Shown here one piece after another: positions 19,814 to 29,159 of a stretch of 64,000 nucleotides of DNA (its first letter is position 1; each line of letters opens with the position of its first letter). This DNA comes from Demetria terragena DSM 11295 (lineage in GTDB: Bacteria; Actinomycetota; Actinomycetes; Actinomycetales; Dermatophilaceae): positions 1-64,000 of the forward strand of contig NZ_AQXW01000001.1 of assembly GCF_000376825.1 (NCBI RefSeq), in the 5' to 3' direction. Under the pieces are notes generated by a model that worked only from the letters and a program-made list of their open reading frames with translations, was not told where the DNA came from and made no database searches. The position numbers and the translations under genes are program-made.

Positions 19814-20572
19814 TCAGCGGGCCGCGGCGCGTCCAACGCGACGCAAGGTCTCCCTGGCCAACGACTCGACGGAGTCGACGATGCGTGCATCCCGGTGCAA
19901 GCCATGCTCGTCGTAGGCGACGGAGAGTTCGGTACATCCCAGGATGACCGTGGAACACCCGTTGGCCACCATGCCCTCGACGAGCCCCAGGAGCGACTCG
20001 ATGTCGGAGGCCTGGCCCGCCTTGACCTGGTCGTAGATGAGGTGAGTGACGACACGTTGCTCGGCATCGGTCGCGTCCACCGGGACCATCCCGAGGTTCT
20101 CGAGCGCGCTGCGGTAGAGACCGGCAGCGCGAGTGCCCTCGGTTGCGAGGACACCGACGGTCGGCGGTTTTCCGGTGGCCCGCACGCGCTCAGCCGCAGC
20201 GCGTGCGGTCACGTCGACGATGTCAATCAACGGCACGCTCACCTGTTTTGACAGGCCCCGCATGAACGGGTGTGCCGAGTTGCATGGGACGGCGACGATC
20301 TGGGCACCCAGGTGTTCTAAGCGCTGGGCATCAGCCAGCAGCACCGGCGAGGGATCGGCCGCATTGGGATCGGTGAGCGCTGCCGTGCGATCAGGGGTGG
20401 TTGCGTGGCTCAGGAGAATCGCGTCGACGTGCTCTTGGTCGCTCGCCGCCTTCGTGAGCAGCGTCAGCACCCGCAGGAAGGTTGCACCCGCCAACGGGCC
20501 CATACCTCCCATGACGCCGACGACGGGGTCGGCCCAGCCCTGGTCCGGGCTCACCCGTGCATCGAAAGTCAT
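19814..20572 (-). CDS. Aspartate/glutamate racemase family protein
   Basis: 252 aa. The two catalytic cysteines of cofactor-independent Asp/Glu racemases are both present: VPCNSAHPF near residue 97 and LGCTELSVAY near residue 212. The N-terminus GVMGGMGPLAG is characteristic of aspartate racemase (RacX/RacD) rather than glutamate racemase MurI. It overlaps the upstream ATP-grasp ligase gene by ATGA, so both are made from one message. In Enterococcus faecium an aspartate racemase is paired with a D-aspartate ligase (Aslfm) that builds the peptidoglycan cross-bridge; this pair looks analogous. Confidence 0.88.
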   Translation of the reverse strand: MTFDARVSPDQGWADPVVGVMGGMGPLAGATFLRVLTLLTKAASDQEHVDAILLSHATTPDRTAALTDPNAADPSPVLLADAQRLEHLGAQIVAVPCNSAHPFMRGLSKQVSVPLIDIVDVTARAAAERVRATGKPPTVGVLATEGTRAAGLYRSALENLGMVPVDATDAEQRVVTHLIYDQVKAGQASDIESLLGLVEGMVANGCSTVILGCTELSVAYDEHGLHRDARIVDSVESLARETLRRVGRAAAR

Positions 20573-21882
20573 GACGCTCTCCGCGCCTTCTTCGGCGGGT
20601 AGACCCGCAGATATTTGCGCACCTGATTGGCGCCGTAAGCCAAGACATACGCAAACCGCTTTGGGTGCGGGTCCTTGGCGTACATCATCGGGTTGGTGAC
20701 CTTGCCGCGCACCACGAGCGAGGCGACCCGCCTGCGCAGGTCGGCCGACAGATAGGCCATGACCAACGGAACCGGGAGCGAGGTGTAGAGCTCCTCACCC
20801 TGGGATTCCAGCAACTCAGGTTCACCCGACAGGTCGGAACCGAGTAGGTATTCCTCGACGTAATAGCGAACCGGGTTGATCCCGCTGACGTTGACATAGA
20901 AGTTGGATCGACCCAGCCGCGGGTTGAGCTCGAAGAACTTGGTCTTACCGTCGCGCGGATCGAATTTCAGGTCGAAATTGGCAAAGCCTCGCCAGCCCAC
21001 GTGCTCCAGGAGGCGCCGCGCCTCCTCGACCACGGCGTGGTCCTGACCGGTGATGATGGCGGCCGGGACCCCGAGGGTCGCGGGCAGGTGTTCTTCAAGC
21101 AGGACATCGCCGTAGGAGGCCATCCGGACCGTGCCGGTGCGATCGCAGTAGCACGTCAGGATCCGCATCCCGTCGTCCCCACCGGGAATCATGTCCTGAA
21201 GAATGAATGTCCCCGGGTAGCCACTGTCATGGACCCGCTGCATGAGGTCGTCCAGCTCAGCGCGATCGGCCGCTGTATGCACCTTTTGCTTGCCCGGAAA
21301 GTCGTATCGCTCGTAAAGGGCGCTATTGCCGGTCTTGGCAATGATCGGAAACGCCAGGCCGTCCAGCAGCGTCGTGTCGGCGAGGTGCTCTTGGTGCCGG
21401 CCGAGGTCGTACACCACCGTCGTGGGGTGGGCGATGTCGAGTTCCGCGCAGACCTGAGCGAAGGAATCCTTATCCGTCAGCCGCTGAATCAGCTCTACAT
21501 CGGCGTAGGGCACGGTGAACCGCGGTTCCAGCCGATCCCGCAGGTCAACGATGCGACGTACGAGGTAGTCGGCCGAGGTCAGCAGGAGGAGCGGGCGGTC
21601 GTCGAAACGCTCGCCCAGCGAGCGCAGGTGCGCCACGAGGGCCTCGTCGTCATCGAAGTCCGCGCACCGCGACACCTCGATGATGCGACTGTTGGCCACC
21701 GGCCCGGCACCCAGCCTGGACACCGCAATCGAGACGGCTTCGTACTCCTCGTGAAAGGAACGCGCCAAGCTGTAGGTCGACGCGTCAGCCCCCAAGAGAA
21801 CAGGGATGAATCGCTGGCCAGCGGGAATAGTCGTCACGAACTCAGCGTACGGGGCGCCGTCGGTCTGAGAGGCTGTGGCCAT
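20569..21882 (-). CDS. ATP-grasp ligase, probable D-aspartate (cross-bridge) ligase
   Basis: 437 aa from ATG 21882. The start of the fold, PVLLGADASTYSLARSFHEE, resembles the N-terminus of D-aspartate ligase Aslfm and related carboxylate-amine ligases. ATP-grasp features follow: a lid with FPIIAKTGNSALYE, ILQDMIPGGDDGM, and the metal-binding FELNPRLGRSNFY. Such enzymes join a D-amino acid to an amine through an acyl-phosphate. Coupling to an aspartate racemase suggests D-Asp is attached to peptidoglycan stem lysine. The start shares its bases with the divergent gene's ATG in CCATGG; no ribosome binding site is visible, and ATG 21918 is an alternative. Confidence 0.8.
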   Translation of the reverse strand: MATASQTDGAPYAEFVTTIPAGQRFIPVLLGADASTYSLARSFHEEYEAVSIAVSRLGAGPVANSRIIEVSRCADFDDDEALVAHLRSLGERFDDRPLLLLTSADYLVRRIVDLRDRLEPRFTVPYADVELIQRLTDKDSFAQVCAELDIAHPTTVVYDLGRHQEHLADTTLLDGLAFPIIAKTGNSALYERYDFPGKQKVHTAADRAELDDLMQRVHDSGYPGTFILQDMIPGGDDGMRILTCYCDRTGTVRMASYGDVLLEEHLPATLGVPAAIITGQDHAVVEEARRLLEHVGWRGFANFDLKFDPRDGKTKFFELNPRLGRSNFYVNVSGINPVRYYVEEYLLGSDLSGEPELLESQGEELYTSLPVPLVMAYLSADLRRRVASLVVRGKVTNPMMYAKDPHPKRFAYVLAYGANQVRKYLRVYPPKKARRAS

Positions 21883-23377
21883 GGCGACGCGACCAACGAA
21901 GGCAGGGGCGACCTCCATGGACCCTTCAGCGTCGGACGCCGCCCTGACCGAGCGCGTCGCATGGTTGGCGCGGGTCACCCGCGGGGCCTCCGAGTTCGCC
22001 GACTCCGAGGACGACTTTGCCCGCCGGATGGAGATCCACAGCATCTTCGTCGACGGTGAAACCGTCGAGGCGTGGGAGTCAGGAGCCCGACCGATCACGG
22101 CTGCCGTCCTGCAGGCCTATGAGACGGTGCTCGGGTTTCCCTCCGGTCGCCTCACCGGCCCGTGCACTGCCTTCAGCAGGCTGCTTGTCGGCCACGGCCT
22201 GGAGCCGCCACGGGTCCTGCCTGCGCCCGAAGCCAGGCGCGAACTCGACCGGCTCGCCGATCTCATTCGGAATGGTTTTCCCACGGGCCGCGACTGGATG
22301 TCCCTGGCCCACCTGATCACCCAGCCAGAGGGGGCCATGCTTCCTGGGTTCCTGGAACGCGAGTGGCTCTATCAGCTCATCGACGAGATGAGCCGCTCCA
22401 CCGGCGAGCCCTACCTGACCCGAACCGAGGCTCTGTCTCGCCTCATGGGTCACGAACTGCAGGCGCAACGGCTGGTCGCGCTGGTCCGCGACCGGGTTCA
22501 CGAAGCAGGCGCCCAGGCCATCGTCGACGTCCTCGCCGTCTGGGGCGCCGGACGTGATCTTGCGAGTGTCGATGCAGCCATCGCCTTGCTGGTGGAAGAC
22601 GACGAGGCGGTACGCGCCGGAGCCGGGGCCGCGCTCGTCGGCCGCATGTATGCGGGGTCATTCCCCGCGTGGCAGCAGCAACGGCTGAAGGCTGCGCTCG
22701 AACTACTCTCGACGCGAGCACCGGCCTCGCTCAGCTCTGAGGAGATCACCCTCGGCACACACCTGGCACCTGAGCTGGGCATCGAGTTGGCTAAGTCTGC
22801 TGGACGGTCAGTCAGTGCCCCGGGCTCCGACGAGGCCCCTCCGATCGAGGCGTTCCTGCGAACGGTCTCTCAGCAGGTCGACCTAGACGCGGATCCGGTG
22901 CTCGCGGACCTATTGCGAGAGGCGTTCGGCAGCCCGGCGCCGGCATACCGCACGAGGGCAACTCTGATGATCGCCGCAAGTCCGATGGCGCCCGTCGTCG
23001 CGCGCGTGTGCCTTGCACTGCACCGTGACCACACCGACGCAGCGCTCAGCCGCGGTGCAGGCCTGATGGTGGGGAACCTGGCTACGCACCTCACTCAAGA
23101 GGATCTCCTCGAACTCCTCGCCCTTAAGGAGCCTCGTCGCAGTGCCCACGCGTTGGTGGGCCTAGCGCATTCCTACGGCGTGCCCGACCACATCGATCTT
23201 GAGCCGTACATCCTTGAGCCGCAGATCAGCCGCCAAGCGCTCTATGCGGCAGGCATGAGCCAGCACCCGGTCTTGGCGCGCCTCGACCAGATCGCCGAAA
23301 CACCGGCGGCCGTGCGCCAAACCGCACGGTGGTGGATCGATCACGGCGGCCGCGTGTGGGATTCGGAGCCCGCATGA
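21881..23377 (+). CDS. HTH protein with repeat-rich C-terminus, paralogue A
   Basis: 498 aa from ATG 21881 (GAGAGG 8 nt upstream); ATG 21917 is an alternative. Residues about 20-95 look like a divergent Xre-type helix-turn-helix domain (RVAWLARVTRGASEF, FARRMEIHSIFVDGETVEAW, ITAAVLQAYETVLGFPSGRL). The rest is helical and Ala/Leu-rich with HEAT-like periodicity. Conserved blocks shared with the next gene include SLAHLITQPEG, WLYQLIDEMSRS and ARWWIDHGGRV. No enzymatic motif or membrane segment. It is divergent from the racemase/ligase pair and coupled by ATGA to its paralogue. Function unknown; a regulator is the simplest reading. Confidence 0.75.
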   Translation: MATRPTKAGATSMDPSASDAALTERVAWLARVTRGASEFADSEDDFARRMEIHSIFVDGETVEAWESGARPITAAVLQAYETVLGFPSGRLTGPCTAFSRLLVGHGLEPPRVLPAPEARRELDRLADLIRNGFPTGRDWMSLAHLITQPEGAMLPGFLEREWLYQLIDEMSRSTGEPYLTRTEALSRLMGHELQAQRLVALVRDRVHEAGAQAIVDVLAVWGAGRDLASVDAAIALLVEDDEAVRAGAGAALVGRMYAGSFPAWQQQRLKAALELLSTRAPASLSSEEITLGTHLAPELGIELAKSAGRSVSAPGSDEAPPIEAFLRTVSQQVDLDADPVLADLLREAFGSPAPAYRTRATLMIAASPMAPVVARVCLALHRDHTDAALSRGAGLMVGNLATHLTQEDLLELLALKEPRRSAHALVGLAHSYGVPDHIDLEPYILEPQISRQALYAAGMSQHPVLARLDQIAETPAAVRQTARWWIDHGGRVWDSEPA

Positions 23378-24906
23378 CGTGGGTCGAGGGGCGCGGGCGC
23401 GCCAAGAGCATGCCCTTTGACGCCAGTCCAATTCGAGCCCAACGCGTGGATGTCGACGCCCGCGTGAGCTGGTTGATGAGGGTGACCAGGATGGCCTCCC
23501 CACTGGGCGGAACCGGGGACACCTTCAGCAAACGGCTCCAGGACGTCGGCATCTATCTCGACGGCCCCGCCATTAGCCGCATGGAGAGCAACCGTCGGCA
23601 TTTTCCCGCCGAGGTGATCTCGGCGTACGAAACCATCCTGGACCTGGCACCCGGCCAACTGCTCGGCGTCTGCGAGTCGATGCGCCGGACCCTGTCCTAT
23701 CGGTCGGTTCAACCGCCCCGCACGCTGGACGGTGCCGAATTGCGGCAAGAACTCGACCGCATCAGCGATGTCATCAGGCACGGGCAGCCGTCGGGAGGGG
23801 ATTGGCTCTCTCTGGCTCACCTCATGACTCAACCCAATGGGATTGTGCTGCCGCGCTTTGTGGAAGACCAGTGGCTCTATCAGCTCATCGATGAGATGTC
23901 CCGATCGGCTGGGATCTCCTACATCTCACGTATCGAGGCGATGTCCCGGGTGATGACCAACGATTTTGGTGCCGCCCGCATGCTTGAGGTTGGCCTCGAT
24001 CGCATCCGCGAATTGGGCGTCCAGTCCACCAGCGATGTCCTGCACGTTTGGGGGGATGGTCACGACTCAGCGAGTGTCGACGCGGCCATCATCCTGCTCA
24101 ACGACGACAGCCTGGAGATCCAACGCGGGGCCGCATTAGCGCTCCTCCAGCGCGTGATCGAAGGTCGGCTGGATGTCGACCAGGTCGCGCGCGTTGTCGA
24201 GAGCACCCGTCGACTCGCTCGTGACGGTCGACCCCAGGCCTCGGCAAATGCCTACATGCTCGGACGACGGCTCTCACCCGAGTTCGGCGCCGAGATCCTC
24301 GCCACGACAGGCATTACTCCCGGCTCAGATCCGGCCAGCGGACGGATCGATCAGACGCCCCCGGAGCTCCACCGGTACCTGGATGCCGGACGCGAAATCT
24401 CGGGCCTCGAGAACGACCTCATGCTCGAACGCCTCCTGCGCGAGGCGCTGACCTTCGACTTCCCGGAGCGGCGGTTCCAGGCGCGCATGATGCTCGGCGC
24501 CAGTCCGTATGCGGCCTGCATCGCCGAAGCCGCTCTCAACATCGTCGGCAAGAGCGAGTCGGTACTCGCTCGCCAGTCTGCGATTTTGCTCCTCAGCCAT
24601 CTGTCGAACCACGTCAGGACCGAAGACCTCGAACCGTTCTTGACCTCATCAGATCCCTATATTCGCGGGAAGACGCTCGTCGCGCTCGCCCACGGTCCTG
24701 GGGCTAGCCACGATCTCGACATGCATGTCCACCTCCTCGACCCTGAGGTCGCGCACTTCGCCGTCTATGCGGCCGGGATGATGCGCCACCCGGACCTCGA
24801 GACCGCGGCAACCCACCGGCTCGTACCCGCAGAGGTCCGCCATTCAGCGCAGTGGTGGCAGCACCGAGGTGGCCGGGTCGATGACCCCACCCGTGAGAGC
24901 AGTTAG
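23374..24906 (+). CDS. HTH protein with repeat-rich C-terminus, paralogue B
   Basis: 510 aa, starting in an ATGA overlap with paralogue A. It aligns over its full length with A: RVSWLMRVTRMAS; a clearer HTH core (GIYLDGPAISRMESNRRHFP); SAYETILDLAPGQLLG; SLAHLMTQPNG; WLYQLIDEMSRSAG; SVDAAIILLNDDS; and C-terminal AQWWQHRGGRVDD. The ISRMESNRRHFP segment is the likely recognition helix and is better preserved than in A. The C-terminal ~400 residues are helical-repeat-like, suggesting a scaffold or sensor. Two tandem full-length paralogues that may work as a heterodimer. Function unknown. Confidence 0.75.
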   Translation: MTWVEGRGRAKSMPFDASPIRAQRVDVDARVSWLMRVTRMASPLGGTGDTFSKRLQDVGIYLDGPAISRMESNRRHFPAEVISAYETILDLAPGQLLGVCESMRRTLSYRSVQPPRTLDGAELRQELDRISDVIRHGQPSGGDWLSLAHLMTQPNGIVLPRFVEDQWLYQLIDEMSRSAGISYISRIEAMSRVMTNDFGAARMLEVGLDRIRELGVQSTSDVLHVWGDGHDSASVDAAIILLNDDSLEIQRGAALALLQRVIEGRLDVDQVARVVESTRRLARDGRPQASANAYMLGRRLSPEFGAEILATTGITPGSDPASGRIDQTPPELHRYLDAGREISGLENDLMLERLLREALTFDFPERRFQARMMLGASPYAACIAEAALNIVGKSESVLARQSAILLLSHLSNHVRTEDLEPFLTSSDPYIRGKTLVALAHGPGASHDLDMHVHLLDPEVAHFAVYAAGMMRHPDLETAATHRLVPAEVRHSAQWWQHRGGRVDDPTRESS

Positions 24907-24933
24907 GGACTCCGCTCTGCTCAGCACACGGGT

Positions 24934-24939
24934 TACCGT
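24934..24939 (+). promoter_or_regulatory. -10 element of serine carboxypeptidase gene
   Basis: TACCGT ends 6 nt before GTG 24946. The intervening GAGG is too close to act as a ribosome binding site, which favours a leaderless transcript. Confidence 0.4.
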
Positions 24940-24945
24940 GAGGCC

Positions 24946-26412
24946 GTGACCTCCACACCAGATCAACCCGACACCACAGCTCCGGTCGAACCCACTGATG
25001 ACCTGGTCAGCACCAGTCACACCCTGCGCAGTGGTGAGGACGCGCTGTCCTACACCGCCACCGCGGGGCGGATGGTCTTGCGCGAAGACGTGATCAAGGA
25101 CGACGTCTTCACCGGTCGGCGGGCCAAGGCTCAAGTCGGGATCACCGCGTACACCCTGGATGACGTCGACCCAGGAACGCGACCGGTCACCTTCGCCTTC
25201 AACGGTGGGCCCGGCTCATCCAGCGTGTGGCTACACCTGGGCCTGTTGGGTCCACGCCGGGTTGACATGGGTGATGCCGGTGCCCTTGCCGCGCCGCCGT
25301 ACGGCCTTCTCGACAACGCAGAGACGCTGCTGCACGTCAGCGATCTGGTGTTCATCGACCCCGTCTCGACCGGGTGGTCGCGCGCCGCCGACGGTGAAAA
25401 GTCCAAGGACTTTCACGGCTATGCCCGGGACATCGAGACCGTGGCTGAAATCATCCGGCTCTGGACCACCCGCAACGGCCGGTGGGCCTCCCCCAAATTG
25501 ATCGCGGGCGAGTCCTACGGGACGACCCGTGCGGTCGCGCTGGCCGAGCACCTGCAGTCCAAGCACGGCATGTACCTCAACGGTCTGGTGCTCATCTCTG
25601 CCGTCCTCGACTTCGGTTCGCTCGACTTCGACATCCATCGCAATGACCGTGCGCACGCGCTCTACTTGCCGCACTATGCCGCGACGGCCCACTTCCATGG
25701 CCTGCACCAGGGTCACAGTGTCGAGTCGGTCGTCGCCGAAGCCGAGGCCTATGCGACCGGGGACTATCCCAGGGTGCTGGCCCTGGGATCGCGTGCGAGT
25801 GCCAAAGACCGCGCCGACGCGGTTGCCACGGTCGCCCGCCTCGCGGGCCTGTCCGAGGACTATGTCGATCGAGCGGACCTGCGGATTGAGCACTGGCGTT
25901 ACTACGGTGAGTTGCTGCGCGGCAAGGGCCGCACCGTCGGCCGACTGGACTCCCGCTTCACCGGTGTGGCGGCATCGGGGATCGCCGAGTCCATGGATGC
26001 CGACCCCTCGATGGACGCCATCGTCGGGCCGTACGCCACCACCTGGAATCACTATGTGCGCTCTGAGCTGGAAGTGACCGCCGAGGCTCCGTACCGGATC
26101 TTCGGGGATGTCCATCCATGGAGCTACCGGGAGTTCGAGGCCAAACCGGTCTATGTCGTCGACAAACTCGAACGGGCGATGCGCCAGAACCCCCACCTGC
26201 GAGTCCACGTCGCCTACGGCTATTACGACGGAGCCACGCCGTTCTCCGCCAGCGAGGACGTCATCGCCCACCTCGCGCTGCCGCAGGAACTTCGCGAGAA
26301 CATCGAGCACCGCTACTACGACGCGGGCCACATGATGTACATCCACCAGCCCAGCCGGGTTCAACAAAGCGCCGACCTCGCCGAGTTCGTCCGTCGAAGC
26401 TGCGGGGACTAG
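24946..26412 (+). CDS. Serine carboxypeptidase (peptidase S10 family)
   Basis: 488 aa alpha/beta-hydrolase. The family tract FAFNGGPGSSSVWLH is followed by the nucleophile motif AGESYGTTR. The catalytic Asp is in YGYYDGATPF and the His in YDAGHMMYIHQ. No signal peptide is visible, so it probably acts in the cytoplasm, unlike secreted eukaryotic carboxypeptidases. It removes C-terminal residues from peptides; specificity unknown. It starts with GTG at 24946 and is 75 bp upstream of mdh. Confidence 0.9.
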   Translation: MTSTPDQPDTTAPVEPTDDLVSTSHTLRSGEDALSYTATAGRMVLREDVIKDDVFTGRRAKAQVGITAYTLDDVDPGTRPVTFAFNGGPGSSSVWLHLGLLGPRRVDMGDAGALAAPPYGLLDNAETLLHVSDLVFIDPVSTGWSRAADGEKSKDFHGYARDIETVAEIIRLWTTRNGRWASPKLIAGESYGTTRAVALAEHLQSKHGMYLNGLVLISAVLDFGSLDFDIHRNDRAHALYLPHYAATAHFHGLHQGHSVESVVAEAEAYATGDYPRVLALGSRASAKDRADAVATVARLAGLSEDYVDRADLRIEHWRYYGELLRGKGRTVGRLDSRFTGVAASGIAESMDADPSMDAIVGPYATTWNHYVRSELEVTAEAPYRIFGDVHPWSYREFEAKPVYVVDKLERAMRQNPHLRVHVAYGYYDGATPFSASEDVIAHLALPQELRENIEHRYYDAGHMMYIHQPSRVQQSADLAEFVRRSCGD

Positions 26413-27477
<1,065 letters not shown>

Positions 27478-27489
27478 TCCACCAGCCTT

Positions 27490-27549
27490 AACTGCGACGT
27501 GTGCCCCTTAACCGGGAAATTTCCCGGTTAAGGGGCACACGTCGCAGTT
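27490..27549. terminator. Perfect 60-bp palindrome, likely bidirectional terminator
   Basis: Two 30-bp arms are exact reverse complements with no spacer: the left arm begins AACTGCGACGTGTGCCCC and the centre is GGGAAATTTCCC. It lies 12 bp after the mdh stop and 7 bp beyond the DUF3017 stop, so each message would end in the hairpin. RNA would form a stem of about 28 bp. No T-tract follows on either side, as is usual for GC-rich actinobacteria. Confidence 0.85.
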
Positions 27550-27556
27550 GGGGTGT

Positions 27557-27820
27557 TCAGGCGAGCTTGACGGTGCCCACGATGATGAGGACGGCGAGCC
27601 CGAACACGGCATACAACGCCACGTCGAACCACCGACCTCGGACCGACAGTGCCATGACGTTGTCGGCAGGCAGGAGGCCGCGACCGGCGCTGGCGAGCAG
27701 CAAGGCCCCGCCCAGCAGGAAGCCACCGGCGCGTACGCCGCCCACCGCCATGACGGTGACCGAGACGACCACCGCAACGGCCAACGCCGCCCAAACTGGG
27801 CCCAACCGTTCAGGTGCCAT
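27557..27820 (-). CDS. DUF3017 small membrane protein
   Basis: 87 aa with three hydrophobic segments (WAALAVAVVVSVTVMAVGG, FLLGGALLLASAGRG, ALYAVFGLAVLIIVG). DUF3017 proteins sit beside folD in many actinobacteria, and here the start follows the folD stop by 3 nt, so it is in the same message. Function unknown. Confidence 0.85.
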   Translation of the reverse strand: MAPERLGPVWAALAVAVVVSVTVMAVGGVRAGGFLLGGALLLASAGRGLLPADNVMALSVRGRWFDVALYAVFGLAVLIIVGTVKLA

Positions 27821-27823
27821 CGA

Positions 27824-28669
27824 TCAGTCCGCGGCCTGTTCAGCGGCGCGTACGACATTGGTCAACAGCATGGCGCGCGTCAGCGGACCGACTCCACCCG
27901 GATTCGGCGACATGAACCCCGCGACCTCGGCGACCTCAGTCGCCACATCACCAGCCACCTTGCCGTCGACTCGGGAGACGCCGACGTCCAGGACTGCTGC
28001 GCCAGGTTTGATCATGTCGGCGGTGATCAGACCGGGGACGCCTGCCGCAGCGATGACGATGTCGGCCGCCCGCGTGTGCTCTGCCAGGTCACGGGTGCCG
28101 GTATGACACAGGGTCGTCGTGGCGTTTTCGCTACGGCGCGTGAGGAGGAGGCCGAGTGGGCGACCCACCGTCAACCCCCGTCCGACGACCACCACTTCGG
28201 CCCCGTTGAGAGGCACGTCATAGCGACGCAACAGCTCGATTGCACCGATCGGCGTGCATGGCAGTGGGCCGTCTTCGCCGAGCACCAGTTTGCCCAAGTT
28301 GGTCGGGTGCAAGCCATCGACATCTTTGGCCGGGTCAACGCGCGACAGGAGGGCGAACTCATCCAGACCGGTGGGCTGTTGCACCAGGAATCCGGTGCAG
28401 GCCGGGTCGGCGTTGAGTTCGTCGATCACTGCCTCGACCTCGGCCTGGCTCGCGCCCGCCGGTAGATCGCGTCGGATTGAATTGATGCCAATGGCAGCAC
28501 AGTCTTTGTGTTTGGCGCCGACGTACCAGGCACTGCCCGGGTCATCACCAACCAACACGGTGCCGAGGCCAGGGACCACGCCGCGCGTCGCGAGCGCGGC
28601 GACGCGCTCTCGCAGTTCGTCCTTGATCGCAGCCAACGTGGCTTTGCCGTCAAGCAGAGTCGCAACCAT
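27824..28669 (-). CDS. folD: Methylenetetrahydrofolate dehydrogenase/cyclohydrolase
   Basis: 281 aa bifunctional enzyme converting 5,10-methylene-THF to 10-formyl-THF, the one-carbon donor used by purH and purN nearby. The catalytic Lys is in [10 protein letters not shown]; the substrate tract is [11 protein letters not shown] and [13 protein letters not shown]; the NADP-binding site is [17 protein letters not shown]. It is the first gene before DUF3017 and is divergent from a GNAT gene, only 19 bp between starts, so the promoters overlap. Confidence 0.97.
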   Translation of the reverse strand: MVATLLDGKATLAAIKDELRERVAALATRGVVPGLGTVLVGDDPGSAWYVGAKHKDCAAIGINSIRRDLPAGASQAEVEAVIDELNADPACTGFLVQQPTGLDEFALLSRVDPAKDVDGLHPTNLGKLVLGEDGPLPCTPIGAIELLRRYDVPLNGAEVVVVGRGLTVGRPLGLLLTRRSENATTTLCHTGTRDLAEHTRAADIVIAAAGVPGLITADMIKPGAAVLDVGVSRVDGKVAGDVATEVAEVAGFMSPNPGGVGPLTRAMLLTNVVRAAEQAAD

Positions 28670-28676
28670 AGGGCCT

Positions 28677-28682
28677 TATCCT
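28677..28682 (+). promoter_or_regulatory. -10 element of GNAT gene
   Basis: TATCCT ends 6 nt before GTG 28689. The same bases lie in the folD upstream region. Confidence 0.4.
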
Positions 28683-28688
28683 GCCATG

Positions 28689-29159
28689 GTGAGTTCACCG
28701 CCTTGGACCGTTCGCCCGGTCTCCTATCTCGACCCGGTCGTCCAGCAACTGGTGTCGGAGTTGAACGCTGAGGAACGCCAACGCTATGGCGCAAACGACG
28801 CGGGCCCCTCTCCGGTGACATCCGACGAATTCGCTTATCCGTCGGGCACATTTCTCCTTCTTCAGGATGCGCAAGGCGTGATTGGGTGCGGCGGAATCCG
28901 TACGCACGGAGCCGATGCAGAGATCAAGCGCATCTATATCCGCCAGCAGCGCCGACGGCACGGCTTCGCTCGGCATCTGATGGTGGCTCTGGAGGAGTAC
29001 GCCCGGGGTCGTTCGTTCTCTCGCATCATCCTGGAGACTGGCACCGCACAACCCGAGGCGATGGCGTTGTACGACACGCTCGGCTACATCCCGATCCAGC
29101 CCTATGGCCACTACCGGGACTACCCCGAGTCACGCTGCTATGCGAAGTGGTTGATCTAA
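28689..29159 (+). CDS. GNAT-family N-acetyltransferase
   Basis: About 156 aa. The acetyl-CoA site is visible as IYIRQQRRRHGFARHLM (R/QxxGxG/A-like), preceded by GVIGCGGIRTHG and followed by LETGTAQPEAMALYDTLGYI. Acceptor unknown. GTG 28689 fits the TATCCT hexamer 6 nt upstream; the ATG one codon earlier (28686) is equally readable. The stop overlaps the convergent DMT permease gene by 4 bp. Confidence 0.88.
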   Translation: MSSPPWTVRPVSYLDPVVQQLVSELNAEERQRYGANDAGPSPVTSDEFAYPSGTFLLLQDAQGVIGCGGIRTHGADAEIKRIYIRQQRRRHGFARHLMVALEEYARGRSFSRIILETGTAQPEAMALYDTLGYIPIQPYGHYRDYPESRCYAKWLI

